A stretch of DNA of 64,000 nucleotides. Origin: Panax quinquefolius. Its lineage: Eukaryota > Streptophyta > Magnoliopsida > Apiales > Araliaceae. The position numbers and the translations under genes were made by a program. Where the stretch lies: positions 1,205,501 through 1,269,500 of the forward strand of contig CM035164.1 of NCBI GenBank assembly GCA_020205615.1, read 5' to 3'. Position 1 is the first letter of the stretch, and the number at the start of each line of letters is the position of its first letter. Of this stretch, positions 1-10,240 are shown in pieces. A model generated the notes under the pieces. It did not search any database. It was not told the DNA's origin and saw only the letters and a program-made list of their open reading frames with translations.

Positions 1-499
1 CTTCCCATCTTATCGCAACTGTATATAAATTTCGCTAATGTTAATCCCACCAAATACGAGCTATCCCTTTCAATTTCGCTTCAACAAAGAACAATTTTTT
101 TTTGAAAAAAACTCTCCAAGCTGTGAATCCAATCGAAGAATGTTTCGGGACCATTATCGCCATTGAAATCTCTAACATCTAATTTTGCTCTTCTATCCAT
201 TGCATTCATCCTGGAATTTGGAACATGAGGATTAACTTGTGGATTAGGGTTATGCTGATGTAGTCTTAGATGATTAAGATCCGGGATGGGGTATTCAAAA
301 TTCTTATGAGCATTTTCTTGTTCTTTATCTATGCATTCCGTTAGTACATCAACTTTTACTGTAAGGGTTGTAATAGAAACCTGAACATTTACCGCCTTTG
401 AAGTAAGTGTTGTGATTGAATCTTCAATCCTTTTGAGATGCTCATCTTGTTGTAACATATAAGATCAAGTTTGGCGTTGATTTCTTCCGCATTTACCAT
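1..499 (-). pseudogene. Ty3/gypsy gag, N-terminal part, broken, cut by window edge
   Basis: Structural capsid (gag) reading frame of a Ty3/gypsy retrotransposon. The likely start codon is at 499 (MVNAEEINAKLDL). A 2-base shift follows, and the frame continues from 458 with MLQQDEHLKRIEDSITTLTS, a coiled-coil-like N-terminus. At about residues 90-118 comes a Retrotrans_gag start, with the signature KLDVRDFNGDNGPETFFDWI. A poly-T tract near 100 breaks the frame again. On the far side, near 15-60, gag-like codons (VEAKLKGIARIWWD) continue to the window edge. The family match rests on this capsid signature. The rest of the element lies before base 1, so pol was not seen. The frame is clearly non-functional as written, although the poly-T shift could be a sequencing error. 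Confidence 0.7.
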
Positions 500-2764
500 G
501 GTTCCTGCAAATAAAAATATAGCTTTTTATTTTTATTTTTTAAAGGACTTGGGTGCAGAAAATTTCAAGAAACAAGGTTTGAACTGTATATAATAAAATT
601 TCAGGGGCTGAAAGTGTAACAGATAAAAGTATAGGGGCTCATATGTAAAATTTCAAGGGTTTTTTAAAATTTAAGAAAACTTGGGTGACTAAACTAGAAA
701 ACTATAAAAACTTTGGGATACCTAACTGTAATTTACCATGAAATAAGTTTTCTTTACGGGTGGGTCTTTGTTTCTCTGCTTCCTTTTTATTTTCTGCTTC
801 AAGGAGAGCAGCAAGCTTGAGGAGGAAAGGCTAGGACGCAGGAGGAAAGGCTAGGAAGCAAGCTTGAGCAGCAAGCTTGTGATGCAGTGACGGTTTCTTT
901 CTACTTCTTCTCTTTCTCTCTTCTCCTACCTTTCTCTTCGTGTACCTTTCTTTTTTTGTTGATCTGTTTTGAAACAGAAAAGGTGGGCTGCAATCTAGGG
1001 TTCCTTGATTTGGATGGGGCTGAAATTTGGGGATTATGAAAGTTAACAATGGTAGTACGTTGTAGGCGATGATGTGATGTTACATTTTGGGTTTCGGAGA
1101 TGGTTTAGGGTTTGAATAAGGCTTCGTTTGGTTGGCAGCTTTTTTTTATGATTACTATGATGATGGGACAATGATTTTGGGACAGAGGTATGAAGTACAT
1201 CACTATTTATAGTACTCTTACACAACTTTCCTAACAAGGATGATCACAAGACCATTAATGTACAATCTATGTGGTAACGATAAGCTGGTATGGTAGTTCA
1301 AGACGTGGTTCACTACACATATACATCATACACATCTATTTTGGGTTTGAGATTTGACCAGTCTCTTATGGAATAATAAATTATGACAAGTAAGGATGTA
1401 AAAAGACAATTAATCGTGGTAACGATAAGGTGGTATGAGAGACGTCGCATCAATTCGATTTGAAATGATAAATTGCATCTAATCAATTGTATTTGAAAAA
1501 ATTTACTCGAATTGATTTGAAAAATTCTACTCGAATATTTATTACTATTTATTACTTTGATTTGATCCGACTTTGATCAATTATATTCAAACTACTCATG
1601 AGCTTTAAATTCAAGCTCAATTGTGTCTCCACATAATAAGTAGTTTTATAATAAATATAATTATAAATTGAATTTGTTATTTTACTTAGAAATGAGAAAA
1701 TATATTTACTATTATACTTTACAAATATAAAATCACAATTAAAATTAAAAATAAAACAAAATTATAATTAATTATCCTAATTTAATTTAAATTTGTATAT
1801 ATTATAAGAGAATGTATCGAACATCTAATTGAATATGTATCAATCGAGTATGTATCGAATCACAATCAATAATTCGAGTAGTTTGAATCTTAAACGAGTC
1901 GAGTAAATCTTGCTCAGATTCTACTCATATTTTTATTCGAATTATTTTTAATGCTCAGATTTGGATCATATTATTAATGAATTCGAGTCTCGCTCGTATT
2001 TTTTCGAGTCGAGCCCGAACTGTTTGGCTCGTTTACAACCTTAATGAGAATGTTAAGATAGTATGATAGCTCAAGACGGTTAATTATGTATACTTGTTTG
2101 GAATTAGTTTTTATGTGATCTTTAATGGATTGTGAAAAAATTACTTCAAGATTGTGTTCATTATAAACCTCCACTCCTACTTTGATTGATCTAACTAGAG
2201 ATTCAAGTCTGCGAGATGTACTAAAGTTCTCTTATTGCAAATAAGGCTAAATGCTTTCAATTAGTTTTAATTAAAATTTGTCAGGGATTGTTTGTTTATT
2301 TCGATATTTCATGTGATAGATCATATGTTTGTCAGAAATAAACTTAACTTTCACATGACTGAATATTGTCTTGTAGTAAATTGTTACAAGTAGGATGCTC
2401 GGGTTTCCACTGCCAACAGCGACTTTGAAGTATGAAACAAGTAATTAACTGATTCAAATAAATCATGCTAATTGTCAGTTGAACTTTTCGACATAGTTGT
2501 CATTGCGTCACCTAGACGACTAGGCGTCCTGGAGCTAGAGAAGAACAAGGCAACGCCTTGGGCGCCGATCCGCTAAGGCTGACGCCTTGGTAGTTGGCCA
2601 TTAAGTCATTTTGTACCTATGACTCATCATAACCCGTGGACTTGCCACATGGTGTAATTTTTATTATTTATTAGACTTGTAATGTTTGATGATTGTTGAC
2701 TTGGTTAATCCTTTATTCTCTACGTAGTATTTGTTAACTTATTCTTCTAGTTTTCAAAGTGAAG
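500..2764. other. Non-genic stretch with repeat remnants
   Basis: No convincing gene. 540-760 reads like the untranslated leader of the gag element to its left (repeated 'aggggctga...gtaaaatttcaaggg' phrases). A GGTAACGATAAGSTGGTATG phrase occurs at about 1272-1295 and 1417-1436, with a diverged third copy near 2048-2070 (direct repeats). Between about 1389 and 2043 the ends form a weak inverted pair (TAAGGATGTAAA on the left; TTTACAACCTTA on the right). This suggests an old non-autonomous DNA transposon, but no target duplication could be matched. 2500-2600 is a short GC-rich patch with repeated CGCCT, as seen in old plant transposon ends. Confidence 0.4.
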
Positions 2765-3024
2765 TTGATGTAGGACATATTTAGGATGAAGAATTAATGG
2801 AAAATAAACTATTATTTAAAATCCACGTTTAAACCTTGTTCTACATATTATTGATATTGAAGTTAGTTATTTTATCCATACCGTTGAGGTATTTTATTCA
2901 TCTTGTCTCTTGATGTTGATACGCAGAGTTGATACACTTGAGAGATCCTAGTAGTTTAAACGTAGAATTTAATTCCTAGTTTATTTTTCATTAATTCTTC
3001 ATCCTAAATTTTTCCTACATCAAC
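2765..3024. mobile_element. Foldback (long inverted-repeat) element, about 260 bp
   Basis: The left end TTGATGTAGGACATATTTAG and the right end, read on the other strand, TTGATGTAGGAAAAATTTAG match for about 70 bp. Both arms go on through AGGATGAAGAATTAATGRAA, an AATAAACT tract and ACGTTTAAAC. The centre is short, so the whole unit could fold into one hairpin. There is no reading frame. AAG flanks both sides, but a 3-base match is too weak to call a target duplication. It could be a MITE, or two LTR fragments joined head to head, because a one-sided copy lies at 3609-3795. Confidence 0.55.
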
Positions 3025-4350
3025 AAGTCATTTAGACTACATACTTGTTATTGAAGTTGTAATTTTCCAAGGTAATCTTGTTCATCAACTATATCCTATC
3101 TAAGCTCTTCCTGCTATGACCACATGTATTAATAATGTAGTAAATTCGGTCACTTTCATTATCAAGAAACCAAATATACTCTTTTGCTTCAACAATCAAT
3201 TATTTAGTGTTTGGAGACATTGGGTGTTTGGAACAATGGGTTATAAAGTAAATAAATAAAATAAAACCTTTTTTTATGACTTAAGGGCGTAACTGAAAAG
3301 AAAATAGAAAATATGGGCTAAAGTATGAATGCAGAAAGTGTAGGGGCTGATTTAAAATGATAAAAGGGTATAAGTGAAAAGTATATAAAATACGGGCTAA
3401 AACTGAAATATTAGATGAAACTATGGGGGAACAAACTGTATTTTTGGTAAGATATTTATAAGTTAGAGATTAGGGTTACACTCCTCTTGTTCCCTAAAGT
3501 AAGGCAGAGCAGTAGCAGCAAGCCAAGCCTTTTGTCTTTTTTTTTTAATTTTTTTTTCAGTGAACCACGATGAATAGTAACTCTGACGATGAACAGTAAC
3601 TCCGACAGCAATGATGTGTAGGATAGATTTAGGATGAAGAATTAATGAAAAATAAACTAGGATTTAAACTTCATGTTTAAACCACTAGGATATTTCAAGT
3701 GTATCAACTCCACGTATCAACATCAAATTGATAAAATACCTCTACGGTATGAATAAAATAATCAATTTCAATATCAATAGTATGTAGTCTAAATGACTTC
3801 TGGGGATTATTACATCACTATTTAAAGAGACAAAACCCTAATATTACTTGGGAATAATAGAAGTATTAAACGACTAAAATGCCTTTATTAATAATTCCTA
3901 ATCACTAATTAATGTCCTAAATCCCCATTAATAAATAAAATACATAAATCACATCAACTACTTTTATATTAAACATAATAAAACTCCAAATAATAAATAT
4001 AAAAATATCTTCTTTGTTCTTGACATAAAGTCCCCATCATAAGTGTTTTATTTTTGAATTTTAATTGTGAAATATTCTTATAATTGTGTTTTTAATTGTA
4101 TTCCTATTCCATAGTGTTAGTTATTATGGTTTGAATTTAATGTATATTAAATTTTATAATCGAATATGCTTTTGAAGTAAAACAAATAAAGTATAAATTG
4201 TAAATTGTTATTTGGCGACTAACGAGCACCTTATCGCTTGTGTGTCTCGGCGGTCAACTTCTGTCAGTCGTCTCTCGTCATTGTACTTTTTGCTTTCGAC
4301 TAGTCTAAGTTCATATTGTTAACTTCTTGTATTCTTCTAAAAGTGATGCT
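3025..4350. other. AT-rich non-genic stretch
   Basis: Apart from the repeat at 3609-3795, nothing gene-like. Two short phrases at about 3568-3602 (GATGAATAGTAACT and GATGAACAGTAACT) resemble the TGAATAGTAACT direct repeats common in plant LTR leaders. The rest is low-complexity AT-rich sequence. Confidence 0.4.
3609..3795 (-). repeat. Single-arm copy of the foldback element, inverted
   Basis: Starts TGTGTAGGATAGATTTAGGA and runs through the same AAGAATTAATGAAAAATAAACTAGG arm, then ACTAGGATATTTCAAGTG, CAACTCCACGTATCAAC and ACCTCTACGGTATG. Each of these matches the reverse complement of 2870-3050. It continues past the foldback arm into the flank (TATGTAGTCTAAATGACTT), so the two copies share more than the hairpin. 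A fragment of an LTR or of a larger repeat is likely. Confidence 0.6.
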
Positions 4351-4825
4351 TGATGCGGAAGAAGAAATTGAAAAAGTTTATTATTAAATTGTTATTTAAA
4401 GATAAATGTTGATTATTAAAATTATTTAGAAGGATATTATATAAGTTTATTATTAATTTTATATTGTTATTTAAAGATAAATGTTGAACGATTTATTAGT
4501 GAACTTATTTTGTATTACAATTATTCTATTTGGGGTAATGAGAACTTTTCATTAGGAGAGTTTTAATTTTAGTAGTAGATTTCAATTAGGAGAGTTTGTT
4601 ATAGTAGTAGATTTTAGTTAGGAGATTGTTTTCTTTCTAAGTTAGGGTTTTTACTTAATCCCCAAGTATTGGATTTTCTATTTAAGCATTGTAAAACTTC
4701 ATTATTTTTAGAGATTATTATATGAATTGATTTGAAATTAAAGTCGTGTACTTTTTCTGTGTGTTTCTTTATCGATTCTCTGCGGAGATAGGTACTCTTA
4801 TTCCTTCTTCTCACCTTGTCCTACA
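4351..4825 (+). repeat. 5' LTR of the small LTR element
   Basis: Starts TGATGCGG and ends CTACA, just before the tRNA-Met-like primer site. About 475 bp, with several small internal duplications of a 'TTAGGAGAGTTT...AGTAGTAGATTT' phrase. Confidence 0.55.
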
Positions 4826-4831
4826 TCATAA

Positions 4832-4845
4832 TGGTATCAAGAGTC
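4832..4845 (+). other. Primer binding site, tRNA-Met type
   Basis: TGGTATCAAGAGTC is one insertion and one substitution away from TGGTATCAGAGC, the usual plant initiator tRNA-Met primer site. It lies 6 bases after the LTR end. Confidence 0.6.
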
Positions 4846-5511
4846 AAAATTCTTGATATCTTTTGATTTCACCCGCTTCCTACCTTATTTTTCTGGTCTC
4901 CATCTAATTGTCGAAATTTGCTAGGGAATCGTCAACAATTTTTCGAGATGAAGGCACGATCGTCGTCGTAGTCTCAATCTATCATTAAAAAAAATTCAGC
5001 GTTACTTTTCGTCGCTACAGTACGCGACGCTGTTCATCAAATTTCTTGTGTTCCTTCTACCAAATTACAGTTTGGTACCCCCAAGTTTTTGAAATTTTCA
5101 AATCAGTCCCTTGCGTTTATGAAATTTTCAATTCCTCCCCCAAAGATTCTAAAACTTTCAATTCAACCCCTAAAATTTCTAAAATATTCAATTTAGCCCC
5201 CCATTATTTTTGAGTTTTCAATTTAACCTCCAAAATTTTTGAAATTTTCAATTCAGCCCCTCTACATATATTATAATGTCTCCAGATTTAACAATCCAAA
5301 ATTTTCTGTGGGCTAAGATAAAACAATTTTAGCATCGAACTTTGGTCATATACGAACAACTTAAAAGGTCTTGTGTCCCGTATAGTGCCGAGTATTGGAA
5401 ATTATGCGATGAGCTTGCATTTTCTGAAACAAGTCATGCAAATTTAAAGGCATATTACGAGTACATAACCACATGCTTTGTTTGTCTGTATTTTATTGAA
5501 GCACAAAAAAG

Positions 5512-6621
5512 TGTTATCCTAATCGTGTTTGTTCAACTAAAGTGACAAGTTCACAAGAGGAGGAGACCCACAAAGTAAATTCTTACAAGACAATTGATGA
5601 ATGTCTCATAATATTTAAACAACGTATCAATAACCAAAATGAAATTGGTGAGCAATGCTCTAAAAGGCGCTAGGCGGGCGGGCGGCCGGGGGGCCTAGGT
5701 GGAGTCTGGACGGGGATTAGGAGGAATTTTTTATTTTAAGCCAATTTTAATATTTTATCTTACATTTATCCAAACAAAACAATAATATAAAGCAAAACAA
5801 TCTATAATAAAAATAATAAATGTCTTTGCTTAAAGTTCAAACACATCCATATTGCTAATGTCAAAATTCAAACACAAATATGCAATTGTTCAAAGTTCAA
5901 ACATATTTTTAACGTATTAGTTTTATTCATAAACAAGATTGCTATTAAATAATAAATTTTAAAATTTCAAGAATTTAATTCAATATTAAAACTTAAGAAA
6001 CTAAACATAAATTTAAGAATTATATTAAATTAAACTAAATATTACAAATGTATCATCATTTATATAATTTGAAGTTGGTACAAGTTCAAAAAATTACAAT
6101 TATAATAAAATTATCGATTTTGACTTGATATTGTTCACTTTTTGTTGTGATTTGATATGCTACAACCTGTATAGGGTAAATCATTAGAAAAATAAATATA
6201 TCTAGATTTGGTTTGAATAGTTATTAAAAAAAAAAATACCTCTCCGCTTGCATTCCGCTTAGGTCCTACTTGCCTTGGCCTGGTGGGCGCTGAGGGAGCC
6301 TAAGCGTTTAGGAGCGAGGGGGGACTAGTGGGAAATTTTTAGAACACTGTTGGTGAGGATAAAAAAGAGCAAGTACTCTCACATATTGATGTTTGTGAGA
6401 AACATGAAGCGGAAGTAAAATGTGTTGAACAACTTGTAGATTCAGAGATGTTTTGCAGTAAGGAAATTGAAATTAAGTTTGACCTCAAATGCGAAAACAT
6501 CAAGGAAGATAAAGTTGAGGTCAACCATGTTGATTTCTCTTTCCAGTTGATACATTTGAGTCCCAAGCTACTTCAAATTTCTATAATATGTCATTGTTAT
6601 TCCCAAAAATTGTGCTCATGA
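5512..6621 (+). pseudogene. Coding remnant of unknown function, split by a hAT element
   Basis: An open frame runs up to the target site at 5652 (it includes ..KTIDECLIIFKQRINNQ) and resumes beyond the insertion (..EDKKEQVLSHIDVCEKHEAE, ..KEIEIKFDLKCENIKEDKVE) to a stop at 6619-6621. The insert plus one target copy is 705 bp, a multiple of 3, so the two halves are in register. The product is Lys/Glu-rich. A second frame just upstream (5342-5545, with EYWKLCDELAF) may be its broken front. Its place between two LTRs, next to the retroelement-like 3' junction, suggests a retrotransposon product, possibly gag-linked. I recognise no domain. Confidence 0.4.
5653..6349. mobile_element. Non-autonomous hAT-type DNA transposon
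   Basis: 697 bp, flanked by a perfect 8-bp target duplication TTGGTGAG (5645-5652 and 6350-6357). The ends are imperfect inverted repeats: left CAATGCTCTAAAAGGCGC; right, read inward, CAGTGTTCTAAAAATTTC. Ends starting CA..TG with an 8-bp duplication are the signature of the hAT superfamily. Just inside are GC-rich subterminal blocks with repeated GCCTAGG/GGCGC (5668-5715 and 6240-6320). The interior is AT-rich and has no transposase frame, so it would need transposase supplied elsewhere. It sits inside the small LTR element and splits a coding remnant. Confidence 0.85.
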
Positions 6622-6725
6622 CATTAGAACATCGGATGCGAATATTTTGTTGGAAGACATCCGTGGTTTATTATTCTACGATATTTCAAAATTCGAGGAC
6701 GAGTTTTTTTCAAAGGCGAGGAGAA

Positions 6726-7208
6726 TGATGCGGTACGGAAGAAGAAATTCAAAAAGTTTATTATTAATTTTGTATTGTTATTTAAAGATAAATGTTGAGT
6801 TATTAATGAAATTATTTAGTAGGATATTATAGTAGTAGCTTTTCATTAGAAGAGTTTTAATTTCAATTAGTAGTATTATAGTATATTTTAATTAGGATAG
6901 TTTATTATAATTCCCCAGTAGATTTTAGTTAGGATTTTTAGATTGTTTTTGTTTTTGTGTGTGTTTCTTTCTGGAGTTAGGGAGATAGGTTTTTATTCTT
7001 CCTATCCCGTTTAACATCAAAAGGAACATATTTTAGTTTTCTATTTAAGCATTGTAATACTCTCATAATTTTTAGAGATTATTGTTGGAAAATGAATTGA
7101 TTTGAGATTAAAGTTGTGTGTTTTTTGTGTGTTTTTTATTTTATCTAACATTTCTCCAAACAAAGAATAGGATACTTTGCTTATTCCTTCTATCTATCTC
7201 GCTCAACA
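6726..7208 (+). repeat. 3' LTR of the small LTR element
   Basis: Starts TGATGCGGTACGG. About 480 bp, collinear with 4351-4825 but with a duplicated 'TATCCCGTTTAACATC' end phrase near 7000 and a transposon-like patch near 7138. The exact end is therefore uncertain. Confidence 0.5.
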
Positions 7209-7225
7209 TCAAAAGGAACATAACC

Positions 7226-7465
7226 TTTAGTTATTAAATAAACATTTTTAAATTTGTTAAAATTTCAAGAATTTAATTCAATATTAAAACTTAAGACTAA
7301 ACATAAATTTAAGAATTATATTGTAGTTAAATTAAATATTAAAATATATCATCATTTAGAGCTAATTTAAAATTATCCATTTTGACTTGAGTTTCTTAGT
7401 TTGATTCTCAAAATTATTAGAAATCATTAGAAAATAAATATATCAAAAATCTAGTTTGGGTGTTG
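7226..7465. repeat. Second, partial copy of the hAT element interior
   Basis: Matches the hAT interior at about 5950-6215: TTTCAAGAATTTAATTCAAT, ATTAAAACTTAAGACTAAAC, ATTTAAGAATTATATT, then TATATCATCATTTA and AAATCATTAGAAAATAAATA. It lacks both terminal repeats. A further short match lies at 7138-7168 against 5752-5785. It looks like a rearranged fragment beside the 3' LTR. Confidence 0.6.
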
Positions 7466-7657
7466 GAAAATAGAGAGTTACTTTCTTGTCTTATTGATTG
7501 CTTGGTAGGGTTGAATAACGTCTTAAGCAGTAGCATTTTTTCTAAACGGGCAAGAACTGTGTTTTAGAATAAATTTCGTTTTGATCTTTCCTTGTTATTA
7601 AATTTTGCAGTTATTCAATTAGTTATTTTTCAATTGTTCCAACAATTCAAGTGGGAG

Positions 7658-7951
7658 TGTTATAAATAGGCAAAATGGGCATGTGATTGCCTACATCTAT
7701 AATGTCAAAGACAACGACTTTTACTATATCAGTTTCCACATGCGGATAGGGTCCTATAAATAGTCCTCATCTTCTCCTAATGAAGATACACATATGAAGA
7801 AAGAAACAAAGTTATAGTAACAAGCAAGATATCCCAACGGAGATTGTGAGTGATTACAAGTTGTATTCTCAAATAATTTCGTGGTTTTTTCAGTTGGGTT
7901 TTCCATGTAAATCCTCGTGTTCAATACTTATTACAAGAATATTTTACAACA
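7658..7951 (+). repeat. LTR-like fragment, probably Ty1/copia
   Basis: A polypurine phrase (CAAGTGGGAG) leads into TGTTATAAATAGGCAAAATG. A TATA box follows at about 7754 (CCTATAAATAG), and the end ATTTTACAACA comes after a GTAAATCCTCGTGTTCAATA stretch typical of copia U5 ends. No partner LTR or target duplication was found, so this may be the 3' end of an element whose interior was lost. Confidence 0.4.
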
Positions 7952-8722
7952 CATGAACTATTTTTATCAACAGGATGAACTGTTTTTTCTTATTTGTGCT
8001 ATTTTATTTTCTTAAGATTTAAGTAATACTCCCTCCGTCTCAGGATAAAAGTCCTTATTACTATTTTGGGTAGTCCCATGTTAAATGTTCACTTTCCTTT
8101 AATAACCAAACTTTTACACATTTTTTCCTATTATGACCGTAGTATTAAATATCTCATACTTTTCTTATTCTAATTCTCTCTCCATATTTAATGACATTAT
8201 TATGGACAATTTTGTCATTTTATTCCTCTTCTTAATATGCGTGAAAAGTCTACCAGGACTTTTATCCTGGGACGGAGGGAGTAGTAATTATTGTCTGATT
8301 GGGATATTTTAGTCTTTATTTCTTTTCTTGGGTCCAACGTCCAAACTAGGGTTTGTTCTCTATAAATATGAATGTAATTGCCAGACTCATTCCCCTATTG
8401 ATTATTATTATTGAGACATAATTATTATTGATTGAGATCAATTTACTCTACTACGGTCGAGAATCCTAGGGGTAGTGGAGTGCTGAGCCCCACCCTAGAC
8501 CCTAGTTATAGTTTTTTCCTTTGTTTTCCAGCAATTGTTTTTTTACAAGTATTGTCCTACATCATCTAAGAATTATTTTCTCATTTTGGAGTTCTAATTA
8601 TTATCTCCTTGCACGCATTCTGATTAAACACCATAATGGTGATATGCTTGCAACTCATAATTGTTGAATTTGCCTTATAACATGCATAGAAATTTTTCAT
8701 TCAACTTGCATATTCTGATTCA
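7952..8722. other. Upstream region of the helicase exon
   Basis: Besides the MITE, 8330-8620 holds promoter- or LTR-like sequence (CTATAAATATGAATG near 8360, CTAGGGTTTG before it). I found no credible first coding exon here. The last bases, CATATTCTGATTCAG, read as an intron acceptor ending at 8723. Confidence 0.4.
8029..8281. mobile_element. Stowaway MITE (Tc1/mariner type)
   Basis: 253 bp between TA target dinucleotides (8027-8028 and 8282-8283). The terminal repeats are 27 bp with one mismatch: left CTCCCTCCGTCTCAGGATAA; right, read inward, CTCCCTCCGTCCCAGGATAA. CTCCCTCCGT is the standard Stowaway start. No coding content. It lies about 440 bp upstream of the helicase exon, probably in its first intron or its promoter. 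Confidence 0.93.
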
Positions 8723-8723
8723 G

Positions 8724-10240
8724 TGAAGGAGCGATATTGTGATCAAAGAGAAGCTCTGCCAGGAGAGCCTCGATGTGTTATATGTGGTCGTTATGGTGAA
8801 TATATATGTGATGAGACTGATGATGACATTTGTAGCCTGGAATGTAAACATATTCTCCTCTCCAAGGTTCCCAAACCACAGTTGACCGGCATCGTCCCAC
8901 CTCCTGTAAAATTACCCACAGCTGATGAATGTTATTATGTAAGAGATACTACTAATAATAGATCAGAGTCCCAATCTTTGGCAGCCAACCAAACTGAATC
9001 ACTTAGGTTGAAACTTGATATTTCTGTTAGAGGAGACTGTGTTCCAGCACCCATCTTGTCTTTTGCTTCTTGTAATATACCTCAGAAGCTTCTGGAAAAT
9101 ATAGAAACCGCAGGATATGAAATGCCAACGCCTGTCCAAATGCAAGCAATCCCAGCTGCTTTGATTGGCCAAAGCCTTCTCGTTTCAGCTGAGACTGGTT
9201 CAGGGAAAACTGCATCTTATTTGGTTCCTATTGTTTCTTATTGTGTGAACTTTAATCATCAGCAGCTTCCAAACAAAAAGCCACTCGCATTGGTTCTTGC
9301 CCCAACTAGGGAGCTCTGCATACAAGTAGAAGAACAAGCTAAGTTGCTGGGAAAGGGTTTACCTTTTAAAACTGCTCTTGTGGTTGGTGGTGATGCCATG
9401 GCCAGACAACTCTATCGTATCCAGGAGGGTGTGGCTTTGATTGTAGGAACTCCTGGCAGGCTTATTGATCTTTTAACTAAGCATGATATCGAATTAGACA
9501 GTGTTTCAAATTTAGTTTTGGATGAAGTGGACTGCATGCTTGAAAAGGGATTCCGCGAGCAGGTGATGCAGATTTTTAGGGCTCTGTCACAACCACAAGT
9601 GTTGATGTATTCCGCCACAGTCTCAAAAGAAGTTGAGAAGATAGCAAGCTTAATGACAAGAGATTTAATTATTGTATCTGTTGGAAGGGCCACCAAGCTA
9701 AATTCTGCTGTGAAGCAGCTGCCAATCTGGGTGGAGTCCAAGAAAAAGAAGCAAAAGCTTTTTGACATATTAACAAGCCAGCAGCATTTCATGCCGCCAG
9801 CTGTAGTATTTGTGGGCTCAAGACTTGGTGCCGATCTCCTTTCTGAAGCAATAACAGTTACTACAGGGGTGAAAGCTCTATCAATCCATGGAGAGAAGTC
9901 CATGAAAGACCGAAGAGAAATTCTAAGGTCATTCTTGGTAGGAGAAGTTCCGGTGATTGTGGCTACTGAGGTTTTGGGCCGAGGAGTAAATCTCTTTGGT
10001 GTAAGACAGGTTATTGTGTTTGACTTGCCAAATTCCATGAAGGAGTATGTGCACCAGATTGGAAGGGCATCCAGAATGGGGGAGGAGGGTACAGCAATTG
10101 TCTTTATAAATGAGGAGAACAAAAGGGTGTTCCCAGAGTTGGTTGAAATCCTAAAATCTTCCGGGGCTGCTATTCCTAGGGAGCTAGCTAATTCTCGGTA
10201 CATGCTGAGCTCTTTGTCTACCAACCGGCGCTATAAGTAA
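8724..10240 (+). CDS. RH41: DEAD-box RNA helicase with HIT zinc finger (RH41/DDX59 type), main exon
   Basis: ATP-dependent RNA helicase, 505 codons open to the stop at 10238-10240. A HIT-type zinc finger comes first (C18, C21, C29, C37, C41; numbering from the KERYCDQREA block). Then follow the Q motif (PTPVQMQAIP, Q139), Walker A AETGSGKT (156-163), PTRELC (194-199), GG (222), TPGR (243-246), DEVD in place of DEAD (267-270), SAT (297-299), FVGSR (363-367), the motif V region (415-424) and HQIGRASR (444-451). The zinc finger plus helicase order is that of plant RH41 and animal DDX59. The frame opens with GTG directly after CAG, and no in-frame ATG occurs before residue 134. I infer an intron acceptor at 8721-8723 and an upstream exon holding the start and roughly 25 residues, not found here. 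All helicase motifs are intact, so the gene looks functional. Confidence 0.93.

Larger units (their letters stand above)
4351..7208 (+). mobile_element. Small degraded LTR retrotransposon
   Basis: Two diverged direct repeats act as LTRs. The left (4351-4825) begins TGATGCGGAAGAAGAAATTG and the right (6726-7208) begins TGATGCGGTACGGAAGAAG. They share the blocks ATTGTTATTTAAAGATAAAT, ATTTAAGCATTGTAA and TTTTTAGAGATTATT. A tRNA-Met-type primer site (TGGTATCAAGAGTC, 4832-4845) follows the left LTR. A purine-rich phrase (AGGCGAGGAGAA) precedes the right LTR, where many plant elements end their polyprotein. The interior is only about 1.9 kb, 0.7 kb of it a later hAT insertion, so the element was non-autonomous or decayed. 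The right LTR end is rearranged (it includes a hAT-like piece near 7138-7168). No 5-bp target duplication is visible. Confidence 0.6.

Noticed and set aside
9412..10224. 270-codon frame antisense to the helicase
   Set aside because: Mirror of a well-conserved coding exon; no family match and the sense frame explains the base composition.
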